Source: Aphrocallistes beatrix (lineage: Eukaryota > Porifera > Hexactinellida > Sceptrulophora > Aphrocallistidae). From it: a DNA stretch of 64,000 nucleotides. Both the position numbers and the translations under genes were made by a program. The notes below the pieces were generated by a model. The model had not been told where the DNA came from, searched no databases, and was given only the letters and a program-made list of their open reading frames with translations. The DNA lies in NCBI GenBank assembly GCA_963281255.1, contig OY725490.1, positions 1,116,001 through 1,180,000 on the forward strand, read 5' to 3'. How positions within the stretch are numbered: the stretch's first letter is position 1; each line of letters begins with the position of its first letter. Below, piece by piece: positions 41,043 through 52,581 of the stretch.

Positions 41043-42600
41043 ATTAATATAAAGTATGCTTTCAAAATAAAAACTCTATTTTCGATGTATGTTTATACTC
41101 TTATTTGAAGCTATGTATATTTTTATTCCCTATTTTATGGATGTAATAATGTCTTAAGTGATTAAAATATATTTAATGAATTATGTTGGCTTATTATTAT
41201 TTGCATTTCTTAACATTTATTAGGCTAATAGACTGACTCTGACAGATACAATTGAATATAACATACTGTATCAAGCCATGAGGAATACTAGGCAATAGTA
41301 GGCATAATATCTACAACACTTTCACAGGAAACGAAAAAAATTGATTCAATATAAATTATAATAAATAAGTTTCAAAATAAATGTATAATTATAATAATGA
41401 TTTATGTGATGGTCATTAGCCTATCAATTTTAATTAATATTGAATAGCTTTAATTGAGAAGTATATTAAGCAATAGCTATATAGATATATTTACCAACGT
41501 CATGATGATCCTACGTGTGAGAGGTTTTTCAGATACTGAACATTTTATCGGGAATAATTTTTATTCTCTTTCTCCATTAATGAGATATTAAATATTTAAT
41601 TAATACAAAACTAGGTAACACGAAATTAACATAGAGCTGTGTAAATTAGCTCTTTCTAGATCTTATTTATGGTCACACATGACCTACTTAATATATTAAG
41701 TAGGCCTTTATGGGTCACATTAATCCAATCGTCCTGTAATGTAGGAGCAGAGTCCATATCCTTTTGTGAATTACTATATTTTATATAGGAAAACAAGCAT
41801 ACTTGTATTTAAAAATATAATCTTAGTTGAACTTAAAAACATACTTCAATCCAAAATACTATTCATCAACAGAACGTTAGCGAATGATAAAAAGGAATAA
41901 TAATACTCCTAACTGTAGGATCGATGGAGAAATATGTAATATCAATTCTAGAAAAAGTCATATTTAAATATCAAATATTCCACAATCCAAATGATAAACA
42001 ATAAAAGATGAAAATCTCCTCAGAGGGAATAGGACTTTGCTTCCATTTTTGGTCATTACACAATACTTTATGTTGAATCGCCAACCCATGAATGTAGAAG
42101 TAGACCAATCACGTCTGTCAGGAGCTGCTTTTTTGTCGCTAAATCCGAAGTTCATTGTAGTAATCGAACATTGAATAATCAATTACTTAATAGTAACTGC
42201 ATAACAACTGATTGACCAATGAATGAGTGGAATAGAATTAATATATTGAATAATAGTTAGAATAGAAGTTATCACCAATCAAAAGAGAGAGTGTGAAACT
42301 GAGAGAGTATAAAAGAAAGGAAATAGTCATTCTTGCATTTGTAATAAATCCATTCTAATCATTTGGAATTCTGAACATGTTTGATATTCACTCATTACTG
42401 AAGTATTTGACATAGACATGTTATTAGTAAAAGAGAAAAGTATATGGACATGTTAGTGGAAATATAACTATGGATTATTTGTGGCATTCTTAATATTTCA
42501 TCATCAGGTATGAAATAATTTAATTTCTCTATATTATATAGAATTTATCTGAATTACACAGGTCATTATAGTATCAGTAGAGTCATTCTTCTTTCAGCTA
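41043..42600. other. Spacer after RG3
   Basis: AT-rich, no ORF with recognisable motif. A TATAAAAG lies at about 42308 but no linked gene is visible. Confidence 0.4.
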
Positions 42601-42639
42601 ATCCTTACTATTAAAACTCGATTAATATTTATTTGTGTA

Positions 42640-43130
42640 CAAGCACGCTTCGCTCGCTTGCGCTGCGCGGCTGGCGGGCACTTTGCGTCCGCCGGAGGCT
42701 CCCTTCGGTCGCCTGGAGGTGAGATTGGTTAATTATAAGGGAGAAATCATCTCTAAACATGTCCATCTTAGTTTTAAATTCGATATCTCAAGAAAAAACA
42801 CCAAATTTGTCAATTTTTAAAATTGTGATGAGTAATGACGACGTCTTAGCGAAGTGATGAGTCATCATTTTTTGATGATAGTTGCATCATATGTGAGACG
42901 TGTTAGTATACAGATTCTATTAAAATTTCAGCCTTCTATCTCCTATAATGGCTGAGTTATGCTCGAATAACTGTGTTGCTTAACTTGTAAAAATGTGACA
43001 ATTAGGTCATAATTCAATGATGAGTCGACATTTTACTCTGAGCTCAGAACATACTGGAGCCATAGCCAAAAGACTCCCACATGCCAAAAATTAGCTTTCT
43101 AGACCGGCAATTTCTTCAATCAATTCGTTA
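42640..43130 (-). mobile_element. Helitron-like family A core (minus)
   Basis: CAAGCACGCTTCGCTCGC tip to TCAATCAATTCGTTA. A stray plus-oriented 5' end lies just left (42602..42626). Confidence 0.6.
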
Positions 43131-43142
43131 TATATATATATA

Positions 43143-43861
43143 CAAGCCCGCTTCGCTTGCTTGCGCTGCGCGGCTGGCGGACACTTTGTATCTGCCAGAG
43201 GCTCCCTTCGGTCGCCTAAGGTCACATTGGTTAATTATAAGGGAGATATCATCTCTAAATATGTCTGGCCTACTGTTATAATCGATATCACTCGAAAAAT
43301 CACCAAATTTGTCTATGTTAAAATTTTTGATGAGTAATGATGACGTCATAACAAAGCGATGAGTCATCATTTTTTGATAATAGTTGCATCATATGTGAGG
43401 TATGTTAGTATATAGACTCTATTAAAATTTGAGCCTTCTATCAATTTCTTTCCACAGATCAAACTCCATTACTTGGATCTAGACCATTCCCCTCATCCTG
43501 GAAAAATAGTGAAGCCTCCATCCATCCCGCCTACCTAGCTATACTAACAGAGACCACCTTGAGACCATCCATAAGCCAGTCCGATTGGTAGATTGATTGA
43601 TATAAAATGCATCATATGTGAGGTATGTTAGTATATAGACTCTATTAAAATTTGAGCCTTCTATCTCCTTTAATAGCTGCTGAGTTATGCTCGAATAACT
43701 GTTTTGCTTAACTTTCAAAAATGTGACAATGACTTCATAATTCCATGATGAGTCGACATTTTGCTCTGAGCTCAGAACTTAGTGGAGCCATAGGCAAAAG
43801 ACTCCCACATGCCAACAATCAGCTTTTTCTGCCCGGCAGTTTCTTCAATCAATTCGTTACA
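43143..43861 (-). mobile_element. Helitron-like family A core carrying a receptor exon copy
   Basis: CAAGCCCGCTTCGCTTGC tip to TCAATCAATTCGTTAC; interrupted by the RG3-derived fragment 43443..43606 with duplicated flanks. Confidence 0.65.
43443..43606 (+). pseudogene. Receptor tail exon copy inside a Helitron-like repeat
   Basis: About 164 bp copying 40883..41052, from the intron end (ttctttccacag) through the degenerate RG3 terminal exon to just past it, with only a few differences. It lies inside a minus-oriented repeat copy (43143..43861), and about 56 bp of that repeat is directly duplicated on each side (43386..43441 and 43609..43664). A captured host gene fragment. Confidence 0.75.
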
Positions 43862-43869
43862 GATATATA

Positions 43870-44352
43870 TGTAACGAATTGATTGAAGAAACTACCAGGC
43901 GTAGAAAGCTGATTTTTGGCATGTGGGAGTCTTTTGGCTATGGGTCCAGTAAGTTCTGAGCTCAGAGCAAAATGTCAACTCATCATGGAATTATGACGTC
44001 ATTGTCACATTTTTAAAAGTTAAGGAACACAGTTATTCGGGCATAACTCAGCCATTGGATGGAGATAGAAGGCTGAAATTTTAATAGAATCTGTATACTA
44101 ACATATCTCACGTATGATGCAACTATCATCAAAAAACGATGACTCATCACTTTGTTATGATTACGCATCAAAAATTTAAAATTGACAAATTTGGTGATTT
44201 TTCGAGTGATATCGATTATAACAGTAGGACAGACATATTTAGAGATGTTATTTCCCTTATAATTAACCAATGTTGCCTCAGGCGACCGAAGGGAGCCTCC
44301 GGCGGACACAGTGTCCGCAAGCCGCGCAGCGCAAGCAAGCGAAGCGCGCTTG
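43870..44352 (+). mobile_element. Helitron-like family A core (plus)
   Basis: TGTAACGAATTGATTGAAG to GAAGCGCGCTTG; forms an inverted pair with the previous copy. Confidence 0.6.
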
Positions 44353-44364
44353 TATATATATATA

Positions 44365-44399
44365 TCCTTACTATTAAAACTCGATTAATGTTTGTGTAT

Positions 44400-44455
<56 letters not shown>

Positions 44456-45115
44456 GTAACTGAAACTAATTGATTGAAGAAACTGCCGGGCGAAGAAAGC
44501 TGATTTTTGGCATGTGGGAGTATTTTGGCTATGGCTCCAGTAAATTCTGAGCTCAGAGCAAAATGTTCACTCATCGTGGAAGACTCTCCGAAGCGGCAGC
44601 GCCCACGTTGAGAACTCCTGGCATAGTAAGCAAACTCAAAAGATCGAGAGAACTTCGGATTTAATGACATTCGTTTGGGTGAGATAAAAAGGTCGTATAT
44701 CCGAAGTAGCTCCAAAAATACACCTTGATGGACCTCAAATTATTCATTTTTGATATGGTCCAACACTATTGTAAATACGAAACAAAAGATAAATAAATTA
44801 CATTGTACATCCTTACTATTAAAACTCGATTAATCTCTACCTCTCTCTATATAGTATATCTGTAACGAATTGATTGAAGAAACTGCCAGGCACAGCAAGC
44901 TGATTTTTGGCATGTGGGAGTCTTTTGGCTATGGCTCCACTAAGTTCTGAGCTCAGACCAAAATGTCGACTCATCATAGAATTATGACGTCATCATCACC
45001 TTTTTATAGTTAGAAATTTCAGTTTTTCGACCATAACATGCCATTTTAAGTGATAGAAGGCTGAAATTTAATAGAATATGTATATTAATATTATTTACAT
45101 ATCATACAACTATAC
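44365..45115 (+). mobile_element. Two truncated Helitron-like family A copies
   Basis: 5' ends at 44365 and 44810 (TCCTTACTATTAAAACTC), each with microsatellite and partial core. The first is cut at about 44580 by unrelated sequence. The 3' tips are absent. Confidence 0.55.
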
Positions 45116-45299
45116 AGCAAAGCAACAAGAATCCAAATACAATCTTAAATAGCATTTAGTTTTCTAGTAAATGTGCCATTAAAACCACTATGTCCAACTC
45201 TCTGCCATATATTGATCGGCTGAGATAGTTTTCTGTTTAGTTAGTACTTTACTAATGTAAAATATTTATACCCATAGATTTAAATAAGAATATTTTGCA

Positions 45300-45589
45300 T
45301 CACTTCAAGTTAGCATAGAAAGGAGGAGGTAGAGTGGTATCTTGTTTGGGTACTGAACTCATAGGAACATAATCATGAGGAGATTGTTGTTGAGGAGAGC
45401 GGACGTTACCACCTATCTCATCTATATCTATGTACTCGTAAGGATGAGGAGCTGGTTTAGGTGGAGACTTTTTGTTCCTTCTTATAAGTAAAAAAACAAC
45501 TGTTATGAGTGATAAGTTGATAATAATACTTATGAAGAGAATCAGTGCGATGATGATTATTGTAGGAAGATAAATAGAGATTGTGAAAC
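45300..45589 (-). CDS. RG4 exon 8, transmembrane and signalling tail
   Basis: 290 nt with TGA, acceptor ttctag. Hydrophobic IIIIALILFISIIINLSLI TVVFLLI, then RRNKKSPPKPAPHP, YEYIDIDEIGG, HDYVPMSS, PPPFYANLK-stop. It lacks an early Met and so is easy to miss. Single-exon tail, unlike the four-exon membrane and tail region of RG2. Confidence 0.85.
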
Positions 45590-48500
45590 CTAGAAAATAT
45601 AAAAATATAAATCATACATATTGTATGTTACAGTTAAAACGTCAAATCAGTTATTATGTAAAATACCTGAACATTTCAGGCAAATCGGATATATATCTTT
45701 AAACAAAGTTTCACAGTGGGGGTGTAAAATACGTATATACGCCTATAAAAACAGGAAGTGATGGAATTTCACGAAAATATACTATTATGCCATAAAGAGC
45801 TTATACATATTAAATTTGGTAAAAGTCGGACTGATATATCTCGCAGTAGCGCGCGTACGGACATACATATAAATAATTTTTGTTCAAACATTTGGGATTT
45901 CAATTGAATGATCAAATCGGAAGTCAAGGCATGTTTAGAGAGAGCGCGGAACAGATAACTTCGTGGACCAGATCTAGCCAGGGAGCTTAGGGTTGCCGAC
46001 ACTGTTACATAGTAATATTTACAACACAATAATATATGACTAAAGGGGTATATTGGAAAATTTTGCAATTATCCTTACTATTAAAACTCGATTAATGTAT
46101 ATTTATATATACAGTGCCCGGACAAAAGTATTCGACCACCACAGAAACCTCCATACAAATGGTGTTAAAGTGGATCTGTTCATAAAGGAATGTGTACTCA
46201 AACTGTTAGAAATACTCTATTTTTGATTTCTAATTCCTAATCTACACATTCTAATTACTCATAATTGAGATCTTCAACTCGATTAGTAACTCCCAAAATT
46301 ATAAATATCTACCTTTGATACTTGATGCTACTTGTCCCGAGTCACAGCCATTATATATGATGGCGATTAGTGACACAAAGTGGCAGAGGTTGATAATTTT
46401 CTACATGAGAATTAGTATTTGTATTGAAAGTTTCAAAAATTAGTAATTCGGATGTGTAGTTTACGAATCTGAAATCAAAAATAGAATACCTCTTCTGTTT
46501 GATTACATATTCCATTATGAATAGATCCACTTTAATACTATTTGTATGGAGGTTTTCGTGGTGGTCGAATACTTTTGTCCGGGCACTGTATATAAGTGCG
46601 CTTCGCTTGCTTGCGTTGCGCGGCTGGCGGACTCAAAGTGTCCGCCAGCCGCGCAGCTCAAGCAAGCGAAGCGCACTTGTTTTATAGTATTTGGCTTAAA
46701 ATTTATGGGACTCACCGGAGGGAGAGACAGCACTGGGTTGAGTTGAAATGTTAGTTGAAATTGGAGGATTCTCTGAAAATATAAATTGCAGAGTCGTCAA
46801 AACAAATATTCATATATAAAAAGTCCAAATAATTGAAATTTTAAAGCATCGATAAATTAGTCATTAATTGTTTTAACTTGATTTATATTAAATTCAGTAT
46901 GTAAAATTTTAATTTGGGGTTTTGTAATTCAAATAATATCATTTCTAAGAATGCTTGTTTACTATAGTTTTAATACCTAAAATAATTAAAAATAAGCTTC
47001 TAAATGTTATTAACATATGATTTTCGTTAATAGAATCAGGATTTGTACCAGTGGAATTTTTCGATATAATTTTTTACACTAGCAACCCAGTAATGTAGCA
47101 AGACTACTTTCTTGGGTTGCAATTGTAAAAAATTAATGAGTCTACTAAAACAATAAGAACAGCAGTCTCATACTTGAGTCAAAAAAACATTCCATTGCAG
47201 TTCCACTGAATGACTGTCCACACTGTTGTACTATCATCAAGTTAGCTGTAATGATAGTCTCGACTCCATCTAACTGAGTGAAGTTGTGAGCAGTTAGAAC
47301 TGTACTGTAGTAACTGAGTTGAGAAGATTGTAGAGTGAAGCTAGTACTGTCAGTGTATGTGTATGTTACTCCTTGTCTACTGTGAGAGTAGATGAGTTGG
47401 AGAGAATACGAAATGTCTAATCCTGATACTCCTGATGGCTGTGTGGGTGTAGTCAATCCCTATATACACCCTTATGAGATATCGGAAAGCATCTTGAAAA
47501 GCTGACCTCATTAAATGTAGAAAAATGAAAAAGAAATAGTTTATAAACTAAGTTGTATGATACATAGTGTGTGTAGTACATATTTTTATATCTGTGTATT
47601 GGGATTCTTCTGGGGCTGCTAAGGTATAACATACTATATCAACTAGTATTATACGCGTACACCTATAATTTACACTCTCCCTGGGTTGGGATTTTTAGTT
47701 GCACTATATTCAGATAAATTAATAAATATGGTTGGACCTACCCAACTAATTAGTAATAATCCAGTAACATTACTATAGCTGAGACAAGGGAATATAGAAC
47801 TTTCAATCAATGAGTAGCCTATAATGATAAAAAAAGGTAAATAAGTTTACAAGATAAACAGGAACTCAATTTTTTACTAACTTGCAATCCTGATTTGGCT
47901 ACCCATTGAGCTGGTAGTAGAGTTCCCAATACAGCTCATAGCTATCACAGAGTACTGATATTCAGTGTTGATATTCAGAATAGTGGAGTGAATGTAACTG
48001 TTAGAATTAGTAGTAGCTAGTGGAGATCCAAGATACAGGAAATACCTATCTACTGTTATGTCGCTAGGAGGAATATTCCATGATAGAGATATGTCAGCTG
48101 AGCAAGTAGCTGTGTTGAAGTTAGATACAGAGTTCTGTATATTGTTGGGAGGAGAAGGAGGGGCTAGAGAATAAGTATCAATATACTAATTTTAGTTAGC
48201 GACTAAAATTTTATGGCAAGATACTCTATCTATAAAGTAAACTATTAAACATATTCATTGTAAAATTTCTACTACAAATCTTTCTCACCACCATAACTAT
48301 TTTCAGAGCTTCTACAATTTTCTCATTTTCTAGTATACCAATGACGTAGAATTTAAGAATCGCGAAATATCCGTTTTTGGCGAGTTATGGAATTTTAAAG
48401 TTAAAAGTTAGCAATTACACGATCGTTCTAAAAAAATACAGAACAACAAAAAGTTGATCAATTATTTTAGAAAACTTTTGCTTAACCATATGAAGCTGAC

Positions 48501-50175
48501 TACTCAAGACTCTCAAGGTTTATAATTTATTTGGTACCACTCGTAAATATGTGTGACAGTACATATGTCAGTAGAACATAAAAATTTGATTTCTAGAAGA
48601 CAGCACTACAATATGATTTCTTATGACTCACTCTTAGGGTCGAGATAGGAAGTAGCTGCAGTAGAGTTCCCAGCACAGCTGCTAGCATGGACAGAGTATG
48701 CATAGACTGTATCGAGGAGTAGATCAGTGTTGTGAGAGTATGAGTTAGCAGGTGCTGATATGCTATCTAGTGCTGTTCCGTTCTGTAGAGACAAGTAATA
48801 GAGATCTACAGTTCTGTCTGTGGAAGAGGGAGGAATCCAGTTCAGTGAGACTGTAGCAGAGCAAGTGCTAGGATCTATGTTGGATGATGAGATGGACAGC
48901 ATAGATGGTGCAGAAGGAGGAGCTGTGGAGATAAAACAGGATAAGCTCACTTAGATAGGAATACTAGTACTTTATAGTTACAAATTTAAGGTTACGCCCT
49001 AGGGTTACGATAAAATTTTAGATTTGGTCTTTGTGAAGATAAGATATATCCTAAGTCTTTATATACTGGTCAATGATATTATTAGCAAAAATCTAACAAA
49101 CCTGCAGGTATTAGTAGAGTTGTTTCCATAACTTCATCAGTAGGACCAGTATTACCGCTAAGGAAGTAGACAGCAGCACATCCAAGACGTATACCAGCAT
49201 CAGAAGCTGTGTAAGAAGAGAGAGTTATGCTTCCTCGTATGATCTTATCATTACTGAAACTGTTATTAGCAAAAGCAGTCAGTCTAGTCAGATCTACTCC
49301 TCCATGAACACCTGTATCGGTATTAACTTCATTATCTGCAATGGAAACATTACTACTCCCGACAATGAATTCAATGAAATTAGTTCGGAAATTGTTGTTT
49401 GAATCTGGAACAGACAAATCACAATCAACAGTAATGTCTTCTCCTACACAGACGTGAGATGGCATCTGAGAAACCGCACCTGTAAACTTTAACATTTAGA
49501 ATAACAAGCAAATATAGAAAGGTAACAAGATGGGTAAGATGGATCAAACATAGCTAACAATGATATGGTACAGCTGAACCTGAGTTCAAATTCTGAAAAA
49601 TTTTCACACCTCCTCTCAAAAGGTGTCAAAATGTATTAGCCTCTAAACCTGAAATTTGGCTGGCTGAAATGAAAAAAATATCTATAAAACAAAACTCTAC
49701 TGGCCAATGGAAATGGCAGGGTCTTTATCTCACAGTTGGCCTTCATTTTCTTGACCAATAGGGATTAGACCTGTTGTGTGATACCTTGAGATCGTAATAT
49801 TTTTGAGATCCTAGTATTAAGTAACCATGGATGATATAATGGATGATATATTGCATGACAGCCCGAGAAAGACATAGCTTTAGATTAATTTGAGGTAAAG
49901 ATTCTGGATATAACTCTTTCGCATTTTATCATGACAAACGATTGCCCAAAATCAATTTTAGATACCTTGCATTCACCATGGAAATATTTCACAAATCCAA
50001 TGAATTAATTAGCAGAAATGAGGAAAAGTTATTCATTCACAATTCAAATTAGGTACATTTTACAAATTCAACTGGTTCTCAAAATGCACTGATCTTAAAT
50101 ATCTTCAAACTTACCATGATTAATTTGTATCTGAATAAATAGAAAGAACAAAAAGAAGGAACTCCGCAGAATCAT
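45300..50175 (-). CDS. RG4: complete Ig-FN3x3 receptor with YxxM tail (gene-level entry)
   Basis: Eight minus-strand exons: 50175..50115, 49479..49102, 48922..48632, 48163..47882, 47818..47742, 47459..47174, 46772..46716, 45589..45300. They sum to 1722 nt with all phases matching and no stop: 573 residues. Signal peptide 1-20, Ig 21-146, FN3a to 243, FN3b to 337, split FN3c to 458, Ser/Thr/Pro stalk 459-477, membrane helix about 488-513, RRNKK stop-transfer, tail to 573. The tail is unrelated to that of RG2: YEYIDI (Y530), DYVPM (Y551, a YxxM PI3K-type SH2 site in known receptors) and FYANL (Y569), with PPPF proline runs. Introns are much shorter than in RG2 (about 4.9 kb total). The second Ig of RG2 is absent. 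Best candidate for an expressed gene here. Confidence 0.85.
45590..46080. other. RG4 last intron, plain part
   Basis: AT-rich, nothing recognised before the element at 46112. The 99-residue ORF at 45769 has no motif. Confidence 0.4.
46112..46588. mobile_element. Tc1-like MITE
   Basis: Ends CAGTGCCCGGACAAAAGTAT then TCGACCACC, inverted at right; TA flanks; palindromic. Lies in the last RG4 intron. Confidence 0.75.
46591..46680. repeat. Palindrome of two Helitron-like tips
   Basis: AAGTGCGCTTCGCTTGCTTG through GGCTGGCGG then its near-perfect inverse, ending AAGCGAAGCGCACTTG. Two 3' tips joined head-to-head with no element body. Confidence 0.7.
46716..46772 (-). CDS. RG4 exon 7, stalk
   Basis: 57 nt, ttttcag / gtgagt, encodes NPPISTNISTQPSAVSPS: Ser/Thr/Pro-rich, N-glycosylation sequon NIS, likely O-glycosylated stalk. 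Phase 1-1. Confidence 0.7.
47174..47459 (-). CDS. RG4 exon 6, second part of FN3c
   Basis: 286 nt, starts GLTTPTQPSGVSGLDISYSL, ends TAMECFFDS; donor gtatga. One codon longer than RG2 (extra Tyr in SYYSTVL). Confidence 0.8.
47742..47818 (-). CDS. RG4 exon 5, first part of FN3c
   Basis: 77 nt, YSLIESSIFPCLSYSNVTG then LLLISW; donor gtaggt, phase 0 end. Same length as in RG2 and RG5. Confidence 0.75.
47882..48163 (-). CDS. RG4 exon 4, FN3b domain
   Basis: 282 nt, phase 1-1, tctag / gttagt. PPSPPNNIQNSVSNF, ISLSWNIPPS, EYQYSVIAMSCIGNST. Confidence 0.8.
48632..48922 (-). CDS. RG4 exon 3, FN3a domain
   Basis: 291 nt, phase 1-1, ccacag / gtgagt. Protein nearly identical to RG5 FN3a except one extra Ser near the start. 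Confidence 0.85.
49102..49479 (-). CDS. RG4 exon 2, Ig-like domain
   Basis: 378 nt, phase 1-1. GAVSQMPSHVCVGED start, VDCDLS and SDAGIRLGC cysteines, sequons NNS and NVS. Closest to RG5. Confidence 0.85.
49786..50114. other. RG4 intron 1, remnant of foldback family
   Basis: Near 49780..49840 a fragment with GATACCTTGAGATCGTAATA and AGTATTAAGTAACCATGG matches 7672..7745. Otherwise AT-rich. Confidence 0.45.
50115..50175 (-). CDS. RG4 exon 1, signal peptide
   Basis: 61 nt: MILRSSFFLFFLFIQIQINH plus one base, donor gtaagt. Unlike the 88-nt first exons of RG1/3/5, so promoter and signal region have a different origin. Confidence 0.75.
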
Positions 50176-50493
50176 CGAATATCTAATTAATATTTATAAA
50201 TACTTTCAATGTGTGATTGTGATTAACATGTACACATATGTAGGCATAAGCTTCCGTGGGATTGGTAGGGCCATGGTCCTACCAATAATTTGTCGAAGGT
50301 TATTATATTCTATTAGCCATAATACATAATACAATATATAGACCCATTTTAGTATTAAATCAAAGTGAGATAATGAAGTGTGCAAATACTTTTGTCTGGG
50401 TACTGTATATACTTACTATTAAAACTCGATTAATGTTTGTTTGTGTGTATATATATATACAGTGTGTTCGGAAAATGTGTGATTATTAATAAC

Positions 50494-50990
50494 ACAAGCG
50501 CGCTTCGCTTGCTTGCGCTGCTCGCTGCTGGTGGACACTTTATGTCCGTCGGAGGATCCCTCCGGTCGCCGGCGGTCACCATTGATTAATTATATAAGGG
50601 AGATAACATCTCTAAATACGTCTGTCCTACTATTATAATCGATATCGCAAGAAAAAGCACCAAATTTGACAATTTTTAAAATTTTGATGAGTAATGATGA
50701 CGTCATAACAAATCGATGAGTAATCATTTTTTGATGATAGTTTCAACATATGTGAGGTATGTTAGTATACAGATTCTATTAAAATTTCAGCCTTCTATCT
50801 CCTATAATAGCTGAGTTATGCTCGAATGACTGTATTGCTTAACTTTTAAAAATGTTACAATGACGTCATAATTCCATGATGAGTCGACATTTTGCTCTGA
50901 GCTCAGAACTTACTGGAGCCATAGCCAAAAGACTCCCACATGCCAAAAATCAGCTTTCTGTGCCCGGCAGTTTCTTCAATCAATTCGTTA
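50494..50990 (-). mobile_element. Helitron-like family A core, left palindrome arm
   Basis: CAAGCGCGCTTCGCTTGC tip to TCAATCAATTCGTTAC. Confidence 0.6.
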
Positions 50991-51393
50991 CATATATATA
51001 TATTAGGGTGCTCCAAAAAATTCGAAAGTTGAAATATTTAGATGCACACTCTTCGAATAGTTGACATAGATCACGAAGTATGCACTATAAAATTTTCAAG
51101 CAATTAGGAGATGTTTTAGTGGTCGCGCAAAGTAGGCTCCTCCTGGTGCAGATTTATAATGGGACATGTCCGGTTTGAGGCTTAAAGTTGTAAAAGACGT
51201 ACTTCTGATTTTCAAATATACTATTAACTGTATTTTTGTGATATTTGGGGGTGGTTTTATATCAGCTAATAATACACTTTAATGACCTAAAAGCTACCGG
51301 TTCGGAGATATTGGTGAAAACATTTGCGACCCTTAATAATTTCAATGACGAAGACTGATCACAACTTTTTTCACCAATATCTCCGAACCGGTA

Positions 51394-51593
51394 NNNNNNN
51401 NNNNNNNNNNNNNNNNNNNNNNNNNNNNNNNNNNNNNNNNNNNNNNNNNNNNNNNNNNNNNNNNNNNNNNNNNNNNNNNNNNNNNNNNNNNNNNNNNNNN
51501 NNNNNNNNNNNNNNNNNNNNNNNNNNNNNNNNNNNNNNNNNNNNNNNNNNNNNNNNNNNNNNNNNNNNNNNNNNNNNNNNNNNNNNNNNNNNN
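51394..51593. other. Run of 200 undetermined bases
   Basis: Exactly 200 N between inverted arms ending CCGAACCGGTA / TACCGGTTCGG. The round size suggests a scaffolding placeholder. ORFs crossing it are meaningless. Confidence 0.95.
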
Positions 51594-51995
51594 TACCGGT
51601 TCGGAGATATTGGTGAAAAAAGTTGTGATCAGTCTTCGTCATTGAAATTATTAAGGGTCGCAAATGTTTTCACCAATATCTCCGAACCGGTAGCTTTTAG
51701 GTCATTAAAGTGTATTATTAGCTGATATAAAACCACCCCCAAATATCACAAAAATACAGTTACTAGTATATTTGAAAATCAGAAGTACGTCTTTTACAAC
51801 TTTAAGCCTCAAACCGGACATGTCCCATTATAAATCTGCACCAGGAGGAGCCTACTTTGCGCGACCACTAAAACATCTCCTAATTGCTTGAAAATTTTAT
51901 AGTGCATACTTCGTGATCTATGTCAACTATTCGAAGAGTGTGCATCTAAATATTTCAACTTTCGAATTTTTTGGAGCACCCTAATATATATATAT

Positions 51996-52493
51996 GTAAC
52001 GAATTGATTGAAGAAACTGCCGGGCACAGAAAGCTGATTTTTGGCATGTGGGAGTCTTTTGGCTATGGCTCCAGTAAGTTCTGAGCTCAGAGCAAAATGT
52101 CGACTCATCATGGAATTATGACGTCATTGTAACATTTTTAAAAGTTAAGCAATACAGTCATTCGAGCATAACTCAGCTATTATAGGAGATAGAAGGCTGA
52201 AATTTTAATAGAATCTGTATACTAACATACCTCACATATGTTGAAACTATCATCAAAAAATGATTACTCATCGATTTGTTATGACGTCATCATTACTCAT
52301 CAAAATTTTAAAAATTGTCAAATTTGGTGCTTTTTCTTGCGATATCGATTATAATAGTAGGACAGACGTATTTAGAGATGTTATCTCCCTTATATAATTA
52401 ATCAATGGTGACCGCCGGCGACCGGAGGGATCCTCCGACGGACATAAAGTGTCCACCAGCAGCGAGCAGCGCAAGCAAGCGAAGCGCGCTTGT
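51996..52493 (+). mobile_element. Helitron-like family A core, right palindrome arm
   Basis: Mirror copy of 50494..50990, ending GAAGCGCGCTTG. Confidence 0.6.
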
Positions 52494-52581
52494 GTTATTA
52501 ATAATCACACATTTTCCGAACACACTGTATATATATATACACACAAACAAACATTAATCGAGTTTTAATAGTAAGTATATA

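Noticed and set aside
42285-42420. TATA-like box and possible promoter
   Set aside because: TATAAAAG stands alone; no downstream reading frame or splice structure supports a gene.
44139-44715. ORFs ending in Tyr-Ile runs
   Set aside because: Helitron-like core plus microsatellite, present in many copies with different frames.
51262-51725. A 133-residue ORF appearing on both strands
   Set aside because: It reads through 200 undetermined bases inside a palindrome; the mirror symmetry explains both copies.
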